Assembly (NCBI GenBank): GCA_900541315.1
Contig: UQJF01000157.1
Span: 1 to 5,699 of the forward strand
DNA from: an uncultured Clostridium sp.
Lineage (GTDB): Bacteria; Bacillota; Clostridia; Lachnospirales; Lachnospiraceae
DNA: 5,699 bases
Reading direction: 5' to 3'
The notes beneath the pieces are model-generated. The model made no database searches and had not been told where the DNA came from. It saw only the letters and a program-made list of their open reading frames with translations. Positions 1 to 5,697 of the stretch are shown here, piece after piece (the stretch's first letter is position 1; each line of letters starts with the position of its first letter). The translations under genes were made by a program, and so were the position numbers.

Positions 1-17
1 CAGAAAGGACGATGCCT

Positions 18-926
18 ATGACACAAAATGTATGGGAACAGGAAGCAGTAAAAGACTTGGTGCAGTTAGAAGAAGGAGAGTTTAATCTCTGCGATTTTGC
101 ATTGTTTTTGTCGGTTATGAAAAATGAAACAGCCCACAGGAATGTTTTGAGTATCATAATGGGTGAAAAGGATCTGGAATTAAAAGAGGTACATGTGGAA
201 GAAGTTATTTTAAACCGCAGCGGACAGCGTGCCATCCGCCTGGATGCCAGAGCCACAGATATATCGGGACGCAATTTCGCAACAGAAATGCAAAATGACA
301 CGGAGCAGGATGATATGCGCCGCAGGGCCAGATTTTATCAGGGGCTGATGGATACACCTGTTTTGAAATCGGGAAGAGAAACGAGATATAAATATCTTCC
401 GCCAACGATCATTACATTCATCACCCAGAAGGATATTTTTGGAAAAGACCTGGCAAAGTACACATTTACAGAGCAATGCGAAGAGATAAAAGATCTGCAT
501 CTGGAAGACGGGACAATAAAGATATTCCTAAATATGTCCAGTAAGAATGGTGAACCGGTACTGGTCAGCCTGCTGCAGTATATGAAGCATACGACTTTGG
601 AGAATCCAGAGATCCTGGTAAAAGATGAGCGTATAATGCAGTTAAATGAGATCGTGACAGAAGTAAAGCAATCAGAAGAATGGGAGGCTGTAAGGATGAG
701 CATCTTATCAATAGGATTGGAGCGTGGAGAGAAGATTGGATTGGAAAAGGGACTAAATCAGGGAAAAGCACAAAGTATCCTGGAACTTTTGGAAGAAAGT
801 GGCCCAGTAACTATGAAAACTCGTAAGATGATCTTAGATGAAACAGATGCGGAACGTCTGAGTGTATGGCTTAAGGCAGCTGCCAGAGCAGGATCTGAAG
901 CAGATTTTTTAAGTAAAATATGCTGA
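18..926 (+). CDS. Rpn family recombination-promoting nuclease / PD-(D/E)XK nuclease family putative transposase
   Basis: This gene encodes about 302 residues and looks intact. The N-terminal half carries a PD-(D/E)XK-like nuclease core: the strand IRLDARATD (Asp at about residue 76) is followed by FATEMQ (Glu about 90, Gln about 92), the D...ExQ signature of the Rpn/PDDEXK transposase-like family. A basic helix with RRRARFYQGLMD follows. The C-terminal third has the glycine-spaced, charged stretch GLERGEKIGLEKGLNQGK that is typical of these proteins. Known Rpn members are DNA endonucleases that stimulate RecA-independent recombination, and some act in phage defence; the role here is inferred. 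There are two in-frame ATGs, at 12 and 18. The AAAGGA at 4-9 lies only 2 nt from the first and 8 nt from the second, so I chose 18. The gene stands alone, with no transposon ends or obvious partner in view. Confidence 0.85.
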   Translation: MTQNVWEQEAVKDLVQLEEGEFNLCDFALFLSVMKNETAHRNVLSIIMGEKDLELKEVHVEEVILNRSGQRAIRLDARATDISGRNFATEMQNDTEQDDMRRRARFYQGLMDTPVLKSGRETRYKYLPPTIITFITQKDIFGKDLAKYTFTEQCEEIKDLHLEDGTIKIFLNMSSKNGEPVLVSLLQYMKHTTLENPEILVKDERIMQLNEIVTEVKQSEEWEAVRMSILSIGLERGEKIGLEKGLNQGKAQSILELLEESGPVTMKTRKMILDETDAERLSVWLKAAARAGSEADFLSKIC

Positions 927-975
927 TCAGGAGATGGCAGTATATAAAAGAAGAATTCGACGAAGATTAAATATC

Positions 976-993
976 TGGGGAAATTTTTCCCCA
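976..993. repeat. Short perfect palindrome with 8-bp arms (possible operator)
   Basis: TGGGGAAA and TTTCCCCA form 8-bp perfect arms around a 2-nt centre. There is no T-run after it, so it is not a good intrinsic terminator for the upstream nuclease gene. It lies immediately before the larger inverted repeat that covers the start of the gene at 1043. This makes a protein-binding site plausible, though nothing identifies the binder. Confidence 0.45.
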
Positions 994-994
994 A

Positions 995-1033
995 CTCCTT
1001 TGCTATGATCTGGTAACAGAGATAGCAAAGGAG
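995..1033 (+). promoter_or_regulatory. 12-bp perfect inverted repeat masking the ribosome binding site of the gene at 1043
   Basis: CTCCTTTGCTAT (995-1006) is the exact reverse complement of ATAGCAAAGGAG (1022-1033), with a 15-nt loop. The right arm contains almost the whole Shine-Dalgarno sequence AAAGGAGG (1027-1034), which lies 8 nt before the ATG at 1043. In an RNA that includes both arms, the ribosome site would be paired. A TATGAT at 1004-1009 could be a -10 element; transcription from it would start after the left arm and leave the SD free, but I see no convincing -35 element. The repeat could instead be a dimeric operator. The repeat itself is certain; its role is inferred. Confidence 0.6.
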
Positions 1034-1042
1034 GAATTGCTT

Positions 1043-1426
1043 ATGAATACACTGTTTACCAGCCGTTTAAATGGAGTTTTTATTTTAAACACATTATTGG
1101 AGCTGCATACGCCGGTTACAGTGTCTGAACTGACCGGGATCATTAACCGCAGGTATGATCATGTAACGGTCCCGCAGAAAATGGTTTCCCCAGATACGGT
1201 AAAGCGTTTTCTCAATGATTTTTACCAGACCACTTCCGCAACCGATTACTGCAGCATCCGGCTTTTCTGTTTTAAGAAAAACCGTTACGGCAGTCTGGTC
1301 CCGGATCATGATCTGGAAAATGTGACTTTATCTACGTATGTAGCTGCCTGTCTGGAGCTTACACCTGCTATGAATGTTCGTGGAAGATTAAAAACCGATC
1401 CTGTTATGCACCTTCACACGGCCTGA
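1043..1426 (+). CDS. Small helix-turn-helix-like protein, possibly a truncated N-terminal part of a WYL regulator
   Basis: 127 residues. I do not recognise the family with certainty. Residues 8-21 (RLNGVFILNTLLEL), 26-37 (TVSELTGIINRR) and 49-61 (SPDTVKRFLNDFY) look like three helices of a winged-helix DNA-binding domain. This is the usual fold at the N-terminus of WYL-domain regulators. ATG 1043 is preferred over the in-frame TTG at 1037 because AAAGGAGG at 1027-1034 gives 8-nt spacing to it. The last 13 codons overlap, tail to tail, the native-looking 3' end of the minus-strand AAA relic. The present C-terminus is therefore probably fortuitous and the gene truncated. A WYL C-terminal fragment of compatible size lies at about 2488-3033. 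The two may once have been one gene of about 300 residues, but no homology visible here proves that. Confidence 0.55.
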   Translation: MNTLFTSRLNGVFILNTLLELHTPVTVSELTGIINRRYDHVTVPQKMVSPDTVKRFLNDFYQTTSATDYCSIRLFCFKKNRYGSLVPDHDLENVTLSTYVAACLELTPAMNVRGRLKTDPVMHLHTA

Positions 1427-2499
1427 GATCTGTTTGTTTTCTTCCCTTGCCCGCCGGATCGCGCCTTCAATGTCGCTGATCCGGCATTGTTTTATGGCTT
1501 TTTCGCTAAGGGTATTTTTTTGTTCACCGTTTTCGCTGCCCATGAGCCGTTTTGCCATCTGGACAGAGACTTTTTCAAATAATGCTCTGGCCTCACGGCC
1601 ATTTCCGAAGTTTTCATCATTTACCCGGTCTGCAAAATAGGCAGTAACCGGTTCTTTCCAGCCTTCTGGCAGTTCATAGCCACTCATTTCCACATGCTTT
1701 TTAAAGATTTCAGCCATTTCCGGGGCTGTATAGGACGGAAAATAGAAGGTGGAGTTAATACGGCTTTTGATACCGGGGTTGGCATCAATAAATTCCTTCA
1801 TTTTATTATTTTTTTCGTCTACATCTGTTCCGCCGTATCCGGCAAAGATTACCAGTTTATCTTCTGCATGTTCTTCCAGTTTTTATCGCTGTCTGACTCA
1901 AAGGTGTCAAATCCGCCAAATCCGCCAAAAGAGTTAATGGAATCAAAGTTATTTTCTTCGTGAAGGATGAGGATGTAGACCTGTTCATTGCTGCTGAAGT
2001 TATTTAAGGTTTCAATGATCCGTTGCCACATGAAAAAGCCGGAGTCATTCATGGTGATGCACACCGGTTTGTCCTCATTTTCTGTCCAGTAAGGAACAAA
2101 GGTGTCGTTTGTTTTCTGACTGGCCATGAAGGAGCTGCCAAAAGCAGAGAAACTGTCTTCATGCCAGTTATAATAGTCGTCGGCTTCATTATATGGAATA
2201 ATGGGGAGGCATTGCCAGCTCTCTGACCACTGGATGCCAGGCTCTGTGGGGGTGGCGCCAAAAGGTTCTGTTTTTTCATTCCCATCAGACATCCCGTCTT
2301 CCCATTCTCCACGCTGATTGATTTCGTTGTAGATACCTGCTAAAAGGCTGATAGCCAGATATCCTTCTTCCAGTTTGGAAGCGTGTACCAGGATATATTG
2401 TGGTTCCCGGGGATTATTTATAAATTTCTGGATCTCTTTAAACTGCTCTCCGCCGTCTTTTAAGATCTGTGCAAATCTGTTCTTTATGGCCGCTATGAT
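1388..2499 (-). pseudogene. Relic of a CbxX/CfxQ (SpoVK-like) AAA+ ATPase, P-loop region lost and frame broken
   Basis: Read on the minus strand, the 5' part (about 2499 to 1886) encodes an unrecognised N-terminal region, including NNPREPQYILVHASKLEEGY, VYILILHEENNFDSIN and a GGFGGFDTF linker. The 3' part (1882 to 1388) is in a different frame and is clearly the end of an AAA+ domain. It has KLVIFAGYGG (sensor-1 strand), NPGIKSRI (arginine-finger motif), FPSYTAPEMAEIFKKHV, NGREARALFEKV (sensor-2 helix) and a C-terminal HNRIGF that looks native. Walker A (GxxGxGKT) and Walker B (hhhhDE), which should lie between the two parts, are absent from every frame I read. An internal deletion is therefore needed in addition to the frame change near 1883-1888. 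The 5' end runs into the truncated WYL gene at about 2490, and a TAA closes the frame at 2506-2508. A functional ATPase is not expected. CbxX/CfxQ-type ATPases are hexameric remodellers; the original substrate is unknown. Confidence 0.75.
1911..1928. repeat. Tandem 9-bp repeat, two copies
   Basis: ATCCGCCAA occurs twice back to back, encoding the repeated Phe-Gly-Gly pattern of the linker in the AAA relic on the minus strand. It lies about 25 bp from the frame break, so slippage in this low-complexity linker may have contributed to decay. Confidence 0.6.
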
Positions 2500-3033
2500 A
2501 AAAGGTTAAAGCTGGCGCCCACCAGTGATGCCCCCCGGGCCATCGATCCTTATGCAGTTATGTCAAGCAATGGTTATTATTATCTTATAGCAGGCAATCC
2601 TAAATACCCGGACGGGCTGACAAATTTCCGCATTGACCGCATTTTGCAGATACAGATGCTGGATGAACCCAGAAAGCCGCTGCCGGACCAGCTCCTTCCT
2701 TATTTCCGGGATGCAGCTCATGAGGTTTTTCAGGCCAGTGAGTACCGAAATGACCATCCGGTAATGTATTCAGATGAAACAGTGCGGATTCATTTAAGCT
2801 GTAACCCGGCGATCATCAACAATCTGATCGATGATTTTGGATGGAGCATCCAGTCCCGTGATATGAAAGATCCGGATCATCCTGACTGGGTCCATGTGAT
2901 AGCCAAGGCGAGTCTGATGGGTGCTGCTATTTTCTGTACTCATCACTGTAAAGACTGCAAAGTAATAGGGCCGGACAAACTGAGGGAAAAAGTGATCGAA
3001 AACCTGAGAGCAGGACTGGCGCTTTATGAATAA
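2488..3033 (+). pseudogene. N-terminally truncated WYL-domain transcriptional regulator (WYL plus WCX regions)
   Basis: The frame is open from 2464, and recognisable WYL sequence starts near 2488: RYDKRLKLAPTSDAPRAIDP, then PYAV, NGYYYLIAGNPKY and FRIDRI, the core of the ligand-sensing WYL domain. The C-terminal part (RIHLSCNPAIINNLIDDFG, WVHVIAKASLMGAAIF, then VIGPDKLREKVIENLRAGLA and LYE) is a typical WCX extension. The DNA-binding N-terminus is missing. The first in-frame ATG, at 2560, falls inside the WYL core and has no SD. The conserved residues upstream of that ATG show that the original protein was longer. The gene meets the 5' end of the minus-strand AAA relic at about 2490, which marks the rearrangement point. 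WYL regulators bind nucleic-acid or nucleotide ligands and often control defence or stress loci. Translation of this fragment is doubtful. Confidence 0.8.
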
Positions 3034-3037
3034 AAGC

Positions 3038-3070
3038 TGATATTCTCCCATATATTTAATTGATACATAT
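3038..3070 (+). promoter_or_regulatory. Weak candidate sigma-E-type promoter for yabP
   Basis: TGATATTC (3038-3045) and GATACATAT (3062-3070) resemble the -35 and -10 elements of sigma-E promoters. The roughly 17-nt gap is 2-3 nt longer than the usual 14-15. In Bacillus subtilis the yabP-yabQ genes are transcribed by sigma-E in the mother cell, so a promoter in this spot is expected. The match itself is poor. Confidence 0.22.
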
Positions 3071-3122
3071 GTTGCTGTTGGGATCAAAATATGTGCCGGT
3101 TAAATATTATGGGGGTGATCTT

Positions 3123-3410
3123 ATGGAAGAAAAAATATCGTCCGGGCGGCTTCACCGTCTGGTCCTTTCGGACAGGCATTCAGGCTCTGTGACAGGAGTC
3201 AATGATGTAGTGTCTTTTGATGAAAATGAGATCGTGCTGGACACTGAAATGGGTCTTTTGACCATAAGGGGAAAGGAGCTTCATGTAAAGCGGCTTACGC
3301 TGGAAAAGGGGGAGCTGGATCTGGAAGGCCAGATAGACAGTTTAAATTACAGCTCTAATGCAGCACTTAAACATTCCGGGGAATCTTTCTTATCCCGGCT
3401 TTTAAAATAA
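3123..3410 (+). CDS. yabP: Sporulation protein YabP (YabP/YqfC family)
   Basis: 95 residues, close to the roughly 100 of Bacillus subtilis YabP. The family pattern is clear: SVTGVNDVVSFDENEIVLDT, then GLLTIRGKELHVKRLTLEKG and ELDLEGQIDSLNY, a compact beta-rich protein. Members are made in the mother cell during sporulation and are linked to the spore envelope (coat and cortex assembly); the exact biochemical role is unknown. The start is set by ATG 3123, preceded by GGGGGTGATC (3111-3120), which pairs with the extended anti-SD. An in-frame TTG at 3060 would add 21 residues but has no SD. The gene is followed by yabQ after 25 nt, so the two are probably co-transcribed. A truncated WYL gene lies directly upstream, so this window does not show the usual upstream neighbours. 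Confidence 0.92.
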   Translation: MEEKISSGRLHRLVLSDRHSGSVTGVNDVVSFDENEIVLDTEMGLLTIRGKELHVKRLTLEKGELDLEGQIDSLNYSSNAALKHSGESFLSRLLK

Positions 3411-3435
3411 GAGCAGGGCCGGAGGTATTTGTTGT

Positions 3436-3762
3436 ATGAGTATGCAGATCCGTTATGAAGCGTGGCTGCTTTTATTAAGCCTGCTGGTAGGTGGCTGGCT
3501 AATGCTGGTGTACGACCTTTTCCGGGTACTGAGGCTTATGGTAAAACACAGTTCTTTTGTAAGGGGAATTGAGGATTTTCTGTTTTGGATCTTTGCAGGG
3601 GTTGTCACTTTTATGCTGCTGTATGAGCAAAATGACGGTGGATTGCGTCTATATGCTATTGTGGGTGTCCTTGTGGGGATGTCGCTTTATGACAGAATCG
3701 TCAGCCGTTTTCTGTTTGCGGTCTTGAAAAAGGCCGGTAAATGGTTTAAAATAAAAAAATGA
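3436..3762 (+). CDS. yabQ: Spore cortex biosynthesis protein YabQ
   Basis: 108 residues forming a small integral membrane protein. Three hydrophobic segments lie at about residues 9-25, 45-63 and 68-84. The first is followed directly by YDLFRVLR, the conserved YabQ motif, and the protein ends in a basic tail (KKAGKWFKIKK). YabQ is required for spore cortex formation in Bacillus subtilis and localises to the membranes around the forespore. The clostridial form here is about half the length of the Bacillus one, lacking the long C-terminal extension, which is usual for the group. ATG 3436 has GGAGG at 3421-3425. The stop codon overlaps the ATG of divIC (ATGA), indicating translational coupling. 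Confidence 0.9.
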   Translation: MSMQIRYEAWLLLLSLLVGGWLMLVYDLFRVLRLMVKHSSFVRGIEDFLFWIFAGVVTFMLLYEQNDGGLRLYAIVGVLVGMSLYDRIVSRFLFAVLKKAGKWFKIKK

Positions 3763-4103
3763 ATAAAAAGATGGTGACGAACAAAATGAGCTCTTACGGA
3801 AAATCAAAGCGTGTAAAGCGCGAAAAATGGGCAAACAGAATGGCCGTACTTGGCGTTACAATGGTAGTTATCTGTCTTGCAGCTGCAGTAAACGCAAAGG
3901 GCTCAACCTTGAAGAAGTCGGACCTGGATTATCAGCAGAAGGAACAGCAGCTGGAGGCACAGTTGCGTGATGAAGAAGAACGGACGAAAAAGCTGGAAGA
4001 ATACAAGGTTTATGTAAAGACCAAGCAGTTTGCAGAGGAAGTTGCAAAGGAAAAACTGGGACTGGTAAATCCAGATGAGATCCTTTTAAAGCCTAATAAA
4101 TAA
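3759..4103 (+). CDS. divIC: Septum formation initiator, FtsB/DivIC family cell division protein
   Basis: 114 residues with the standard DivIC layout: a basic cytoplasmic N-terminus (KSKRVKREKWANR), one membrane segment at about residues 28-46, an extracellular coiled coil at about 50-85 rich in Glu, Gln and Lys, and the conserved C-terminal motif VAKEKLGLVNPDEILLKP. DivIC forms a complex with FtsL and DivIB that activates septal peptidoglycan synthesis; position and motif make the assignment firm. The start is less certain. ATG 3759 overlaps the yabQ stop (ATGA) but has no SD. ATG 3786 has GGTGA (3773-3777) about 8 nt upstream and would remove nine residues before the basic region. No hairpin terminator follows, so read-through into the spoIIE leader is possible. 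Confidence 0.9.
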   Translation: MNKKMVTNKMSSYGKSKRVKREKWANRMAVLGVTMVVICLAAAVNAKGSTLKKSDLDYQQKEQQLEAQLRDEEERTKKLEEYKVYVKTKQFAEEVAKEKLGLVNPDEILLKPNK

Positions 4104-4147
4104 AACAAAGGCAAACTGTAAAAAGGTGTCAGGTCAATTGCAGAATA

Positions 4148-4154
4148 TGTCGAA
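4148..4154 (+). promoter_or_regulatory. Spo0A box upstream of spoIIE
   Basis: TGTCGAA is an exact match to the 7-nt Spo0A binding consensus. It lies about 70 nt upstream of the predicted spoIIE transcription start. A weaker 5-of-7 match, TGACAGA (4182-4188), overlaps the candidate -35. Phosphorylated Spo0A activates spoIIE in Bacillus subtilis, and the context fits that here. Confidence 0.7.
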
Positions 4155-4180
4155 ACATTTTCTGGGAAAAACATGAAAAT

Positions 4181-4213
4181 ATGACAGATATTTCCCTCCT
4201 AGGTGCGTATACT
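4181..4213 (+). promoter_or_regulatory. Candidate Spo0A-activated sigma-A promoter of spoIIE with a 21-bp spacer
   Basis: ATGACA (4181-4186, one mismatch to TTGACA) and TATACT (4208-4213, one mismatch to TATAAT) are 21 bp apart. Ordinary sigma-A promoters have about 17 bp. Spo0A-activated promoters such as Bacillus subtilis spoIIE (21 bp) and spoIIG (22 bp) have exactly this over-long spacing. The predicted transcription start is near 4220, leaving a leader of about 24 nt that contains only the SD region. Confidence 0.6.
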
Positions 4214-4237
4214 GGATGATGCGCAGATTAGGAGGGA
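4193..4237 (+). promoter_or_regulatory. 9-bp perfect inverted repeat pairing the spoIIE ribosome binding site
   Basis: TCCCTCCTA (4193-4201) is the exact reverse complement of TAGGAGGGA (4229-4237), which holds the spoIIE SD AGGAGGG (4230-4236), 7 nt before the GTG start. The left arm lies in the promoter spacer, upstream of the predicted transcription start. Only RNA arriving from upstream (divIC read-through) would carry both arms and mask the SD. The repeat is seen directly; the regulatory meaning is inference. Confidence 0.55.
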
Positions 4238-4243
4238 TTTTTT

Positions 4244-5644
4244 GTGTTGTCAGGCAGAAATGAAAATGGGATCAATTATTATACAGCCAGAAAGTTAAAA
4301 GATATGTCACAGTCACTGGAACAGCTGGCAAAAGCCTTTGATGATGGGGCAGGGGAAACGGGCAGTCTTACAAAGGATGACGGGCTGGCTGCCATGCAGA
4401 CCTGCGCAACACTGGTCTGCGGCAGCTGCGGCGGGTGCAGTCTTTATGAGGACAGCGAAAAAGAGGACAGTTATTATCTGTATTATCTTTTGCGTATTTT
4501 TGAGCAGAACGGACATATCAGTGCTGAGGACATGCCGGAGCTTTTTAAGAAGGACTGCCGTAGAAAACGGGATTATTTAGAACAGTTAAACCGCAGCTTT
4601 GCCAGGGCTGCCATGAATCTTTCCTGGAAGAACCGTTTTTTAGAAAGCCGGGATGTGGTCATTTCACAGTTTAGGGAACTGGCAGTGATACTGGATGAGT
4701 TTTCCAGACAGATCGGCGGGGCTAAAAATATTACAGAAGAATATAAAGGGGCCATAAAAAAAGAATTTCGCAGATACCACATTTTAGCAGATAGCATGCT
4801 TTTACTGGAATATGACAACGGACGCCGGGAAATCTATCTTACAGCAAAGACCACCAATGGCCGCTGCGTTACTTCAAAAGATGCGGCAGAGCTGATGGGA
4901 GAGGTGTTCCCGGATACCGCCTGGCTTCCAGCTAAAGACAGCCGGAGCATTATTACCCGGAAGTTTGAAACTGTGCGTTTTGAGGAAAAAGGCGATTATT
5001 ACCTGACCTGGGGTGCTGCGGGGGTTCCAAAACAGGGAGAACGGTATTCTGGGGATAATTACAGTTTCTGCGAAAGAGGCAGCAGCCAGGTGATGTTCAG
5101 TCTGTGTGACGGAATGGGCTGTGGGGCTGAGGCCAGCCGGGAGAGTAGGCGGATCGTGGAATTACTGGAGACTTTATTGGAAACCGGTTTTGCCCCCCGC
5201 TCGGCCTTTAAACTGGTAAATACAGTGCTTTTACTGACAGGTGGAGAACAACACCCGGCAGCCCTTGACGCAGGCTGTATCGATCTATATACAGGGGCCC
5301 TGGAAATATTCAAACTGGGGGCACCTGGGGCTTTTGTAATAGGACAGGAAGGCATCCAGGTCTTAGAAGGGAGACAGGTTCCTGCAGGCGCATTAGAACA
5401 GGCAGAGCCGGTATTATTATCCCGGAAACTTTGGGATGGGGACCGGCTGATCATGGTAACGGACGGAGTGTTAGATGCACTGCCGGGAGACGATAAGGAG
5501 CAGGTCATGGGGCAGTTTTTAGACAGTTTAGAGGAAATGCCCCCTCAGGATATGGCGGAGCATGTGCTGGATTTTGCGCTGTCTTTTGTGCCGGGAGCCA
5601 GAGATGATATGACAGTCCTGGCAGTCCAGGTATGGAAAAAGTAA
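4244..5644 (+). CDS. spoIIE: Stage II sporulation protein E (SpoIIE), PP2C phosphatase lacking the membrane domain
   Basis: 466 residues. SpoIIE dephosphorylates the anti-anti-sigma factor SpoIIAA, which frees sigma-F in the forespore, and it also interacts with FtsZ at the polar septum. The C-terminal half (about 250-466) is a complete SpoIIE-type PP2C domain with the metal-binding acidic motifs SGDNYSF (Asp271), SLCDGMGCG (Asp289), VTDGVLDA (Asp407) and GARDDMTVLAV (Asp454/455), plus the family segment AGCIDLYTGALEIFKLGAPG. The N-terminal half matches the cytoplasmic regulatory region in layout, with a cysteine cluster (Cys54, 59, 62, 65) and long charged helices. The Bacillus protein has about 827 residues, starting with ten membrane spans; here there is no hydrophobic segment at all. 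GTG 4244 has an ideal SD (AGGAGGG, 4230-4236), and an in-frame TAG at 4229 rules out a longer form. The position after divIC matches the classical spoIIE locus. Confidence 0.93.
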   Translation: MLSGRNENGINYYTARKLKDMSQSLEQLAKAFDDGAGETGSLTKDDGLAAMQTCATLVCGSCGGCSLYEDSEKEDSYYLYYLLRIFEQNGHISAEDMPELFKKDCRRKRDYLEQLNRSFARAAMNLSWKNRFLESRDVVISQFRELAVILDEFSRQIGGAKNITEEYKGAIKKEFRRYHILADSMLLLEYDNGRREIYLTAKTTNGRCVTSKDAAELMGEVFPDTAWLPAKDSRSIITRKFETVRFEEKGDYYLTWGAAGVPKQGERYSGDNYSFCERGSSQVMFSLCDGMGCGAEASRESRRIVELLETLLETGFAPRSAFKLVNTVLLLTGGEQHPAALDAGCIDLYTGALEIFKLGAPGAFVIGQEGIQVLEGRQVPAGALEQAEPVLLSRKLWDGDRLIMVTDGVLDALPGDDKEQVMGQFLDSLEEMPPQDMAEHVLDFALSFVPGARDDMTVLAVQVWKK

Positions 5645-5665
5645 GTTACAGTTCAGCCATGACAT

Positions 5666-5697
5666 CTTCTTGTTTCCATATTCATGAAAACAAGAAG
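5666..5697. terminator. Possible terminator stem after spoIIE, cut by the window end
   Basis: CTTCTTGTTT (5666-5675) and AAACAAGAAG (5688-5697) are perfect 10-bp arms with a 12-nt loop, starting 21 nt after the spoIIE stop. The window ends 2 nt after the stem, so any following T-run cannot be seen. The stem is AT-rich and only moderately stable. Confidence 0.4.

Noticed and set aside
338..703. 121-codon open frame on the minus strand
   Set aside because: It is the antisense shadow of the Rpn nuclease gene, has no SD and has an implausible composition.
1434..1963. Two plus-strand open frames (1434-1640 and 1694-1963) that could be taken as genes
   Set aside because: They are antisense to the AAA relic, whose minus-strand reading gives clear AAA+ motifs. 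They show no family features.
2049..2312. Alternative minus-strand frame in the 5' part of the AAA relic
   Set aside because: The other minus-strand frame runs continuously from about 2505 to 1849 with a coherent protein-like sequence, so this one is a shadow.
4104..4180. Possible intrinsic terminator after divIC
   Set aside because: Only a 6-bp ATTTTC/GAAAAT pairing with no GC stem or T-run is visible, so no terminator is called.
5059..5508. 149-codon open frame on the minus strand
   Set aside because: It lies wholly inside spoIIE, antisense to the PP2C domain. It is rich in Ser and Pro without any recognisable motif and lacks an SD.
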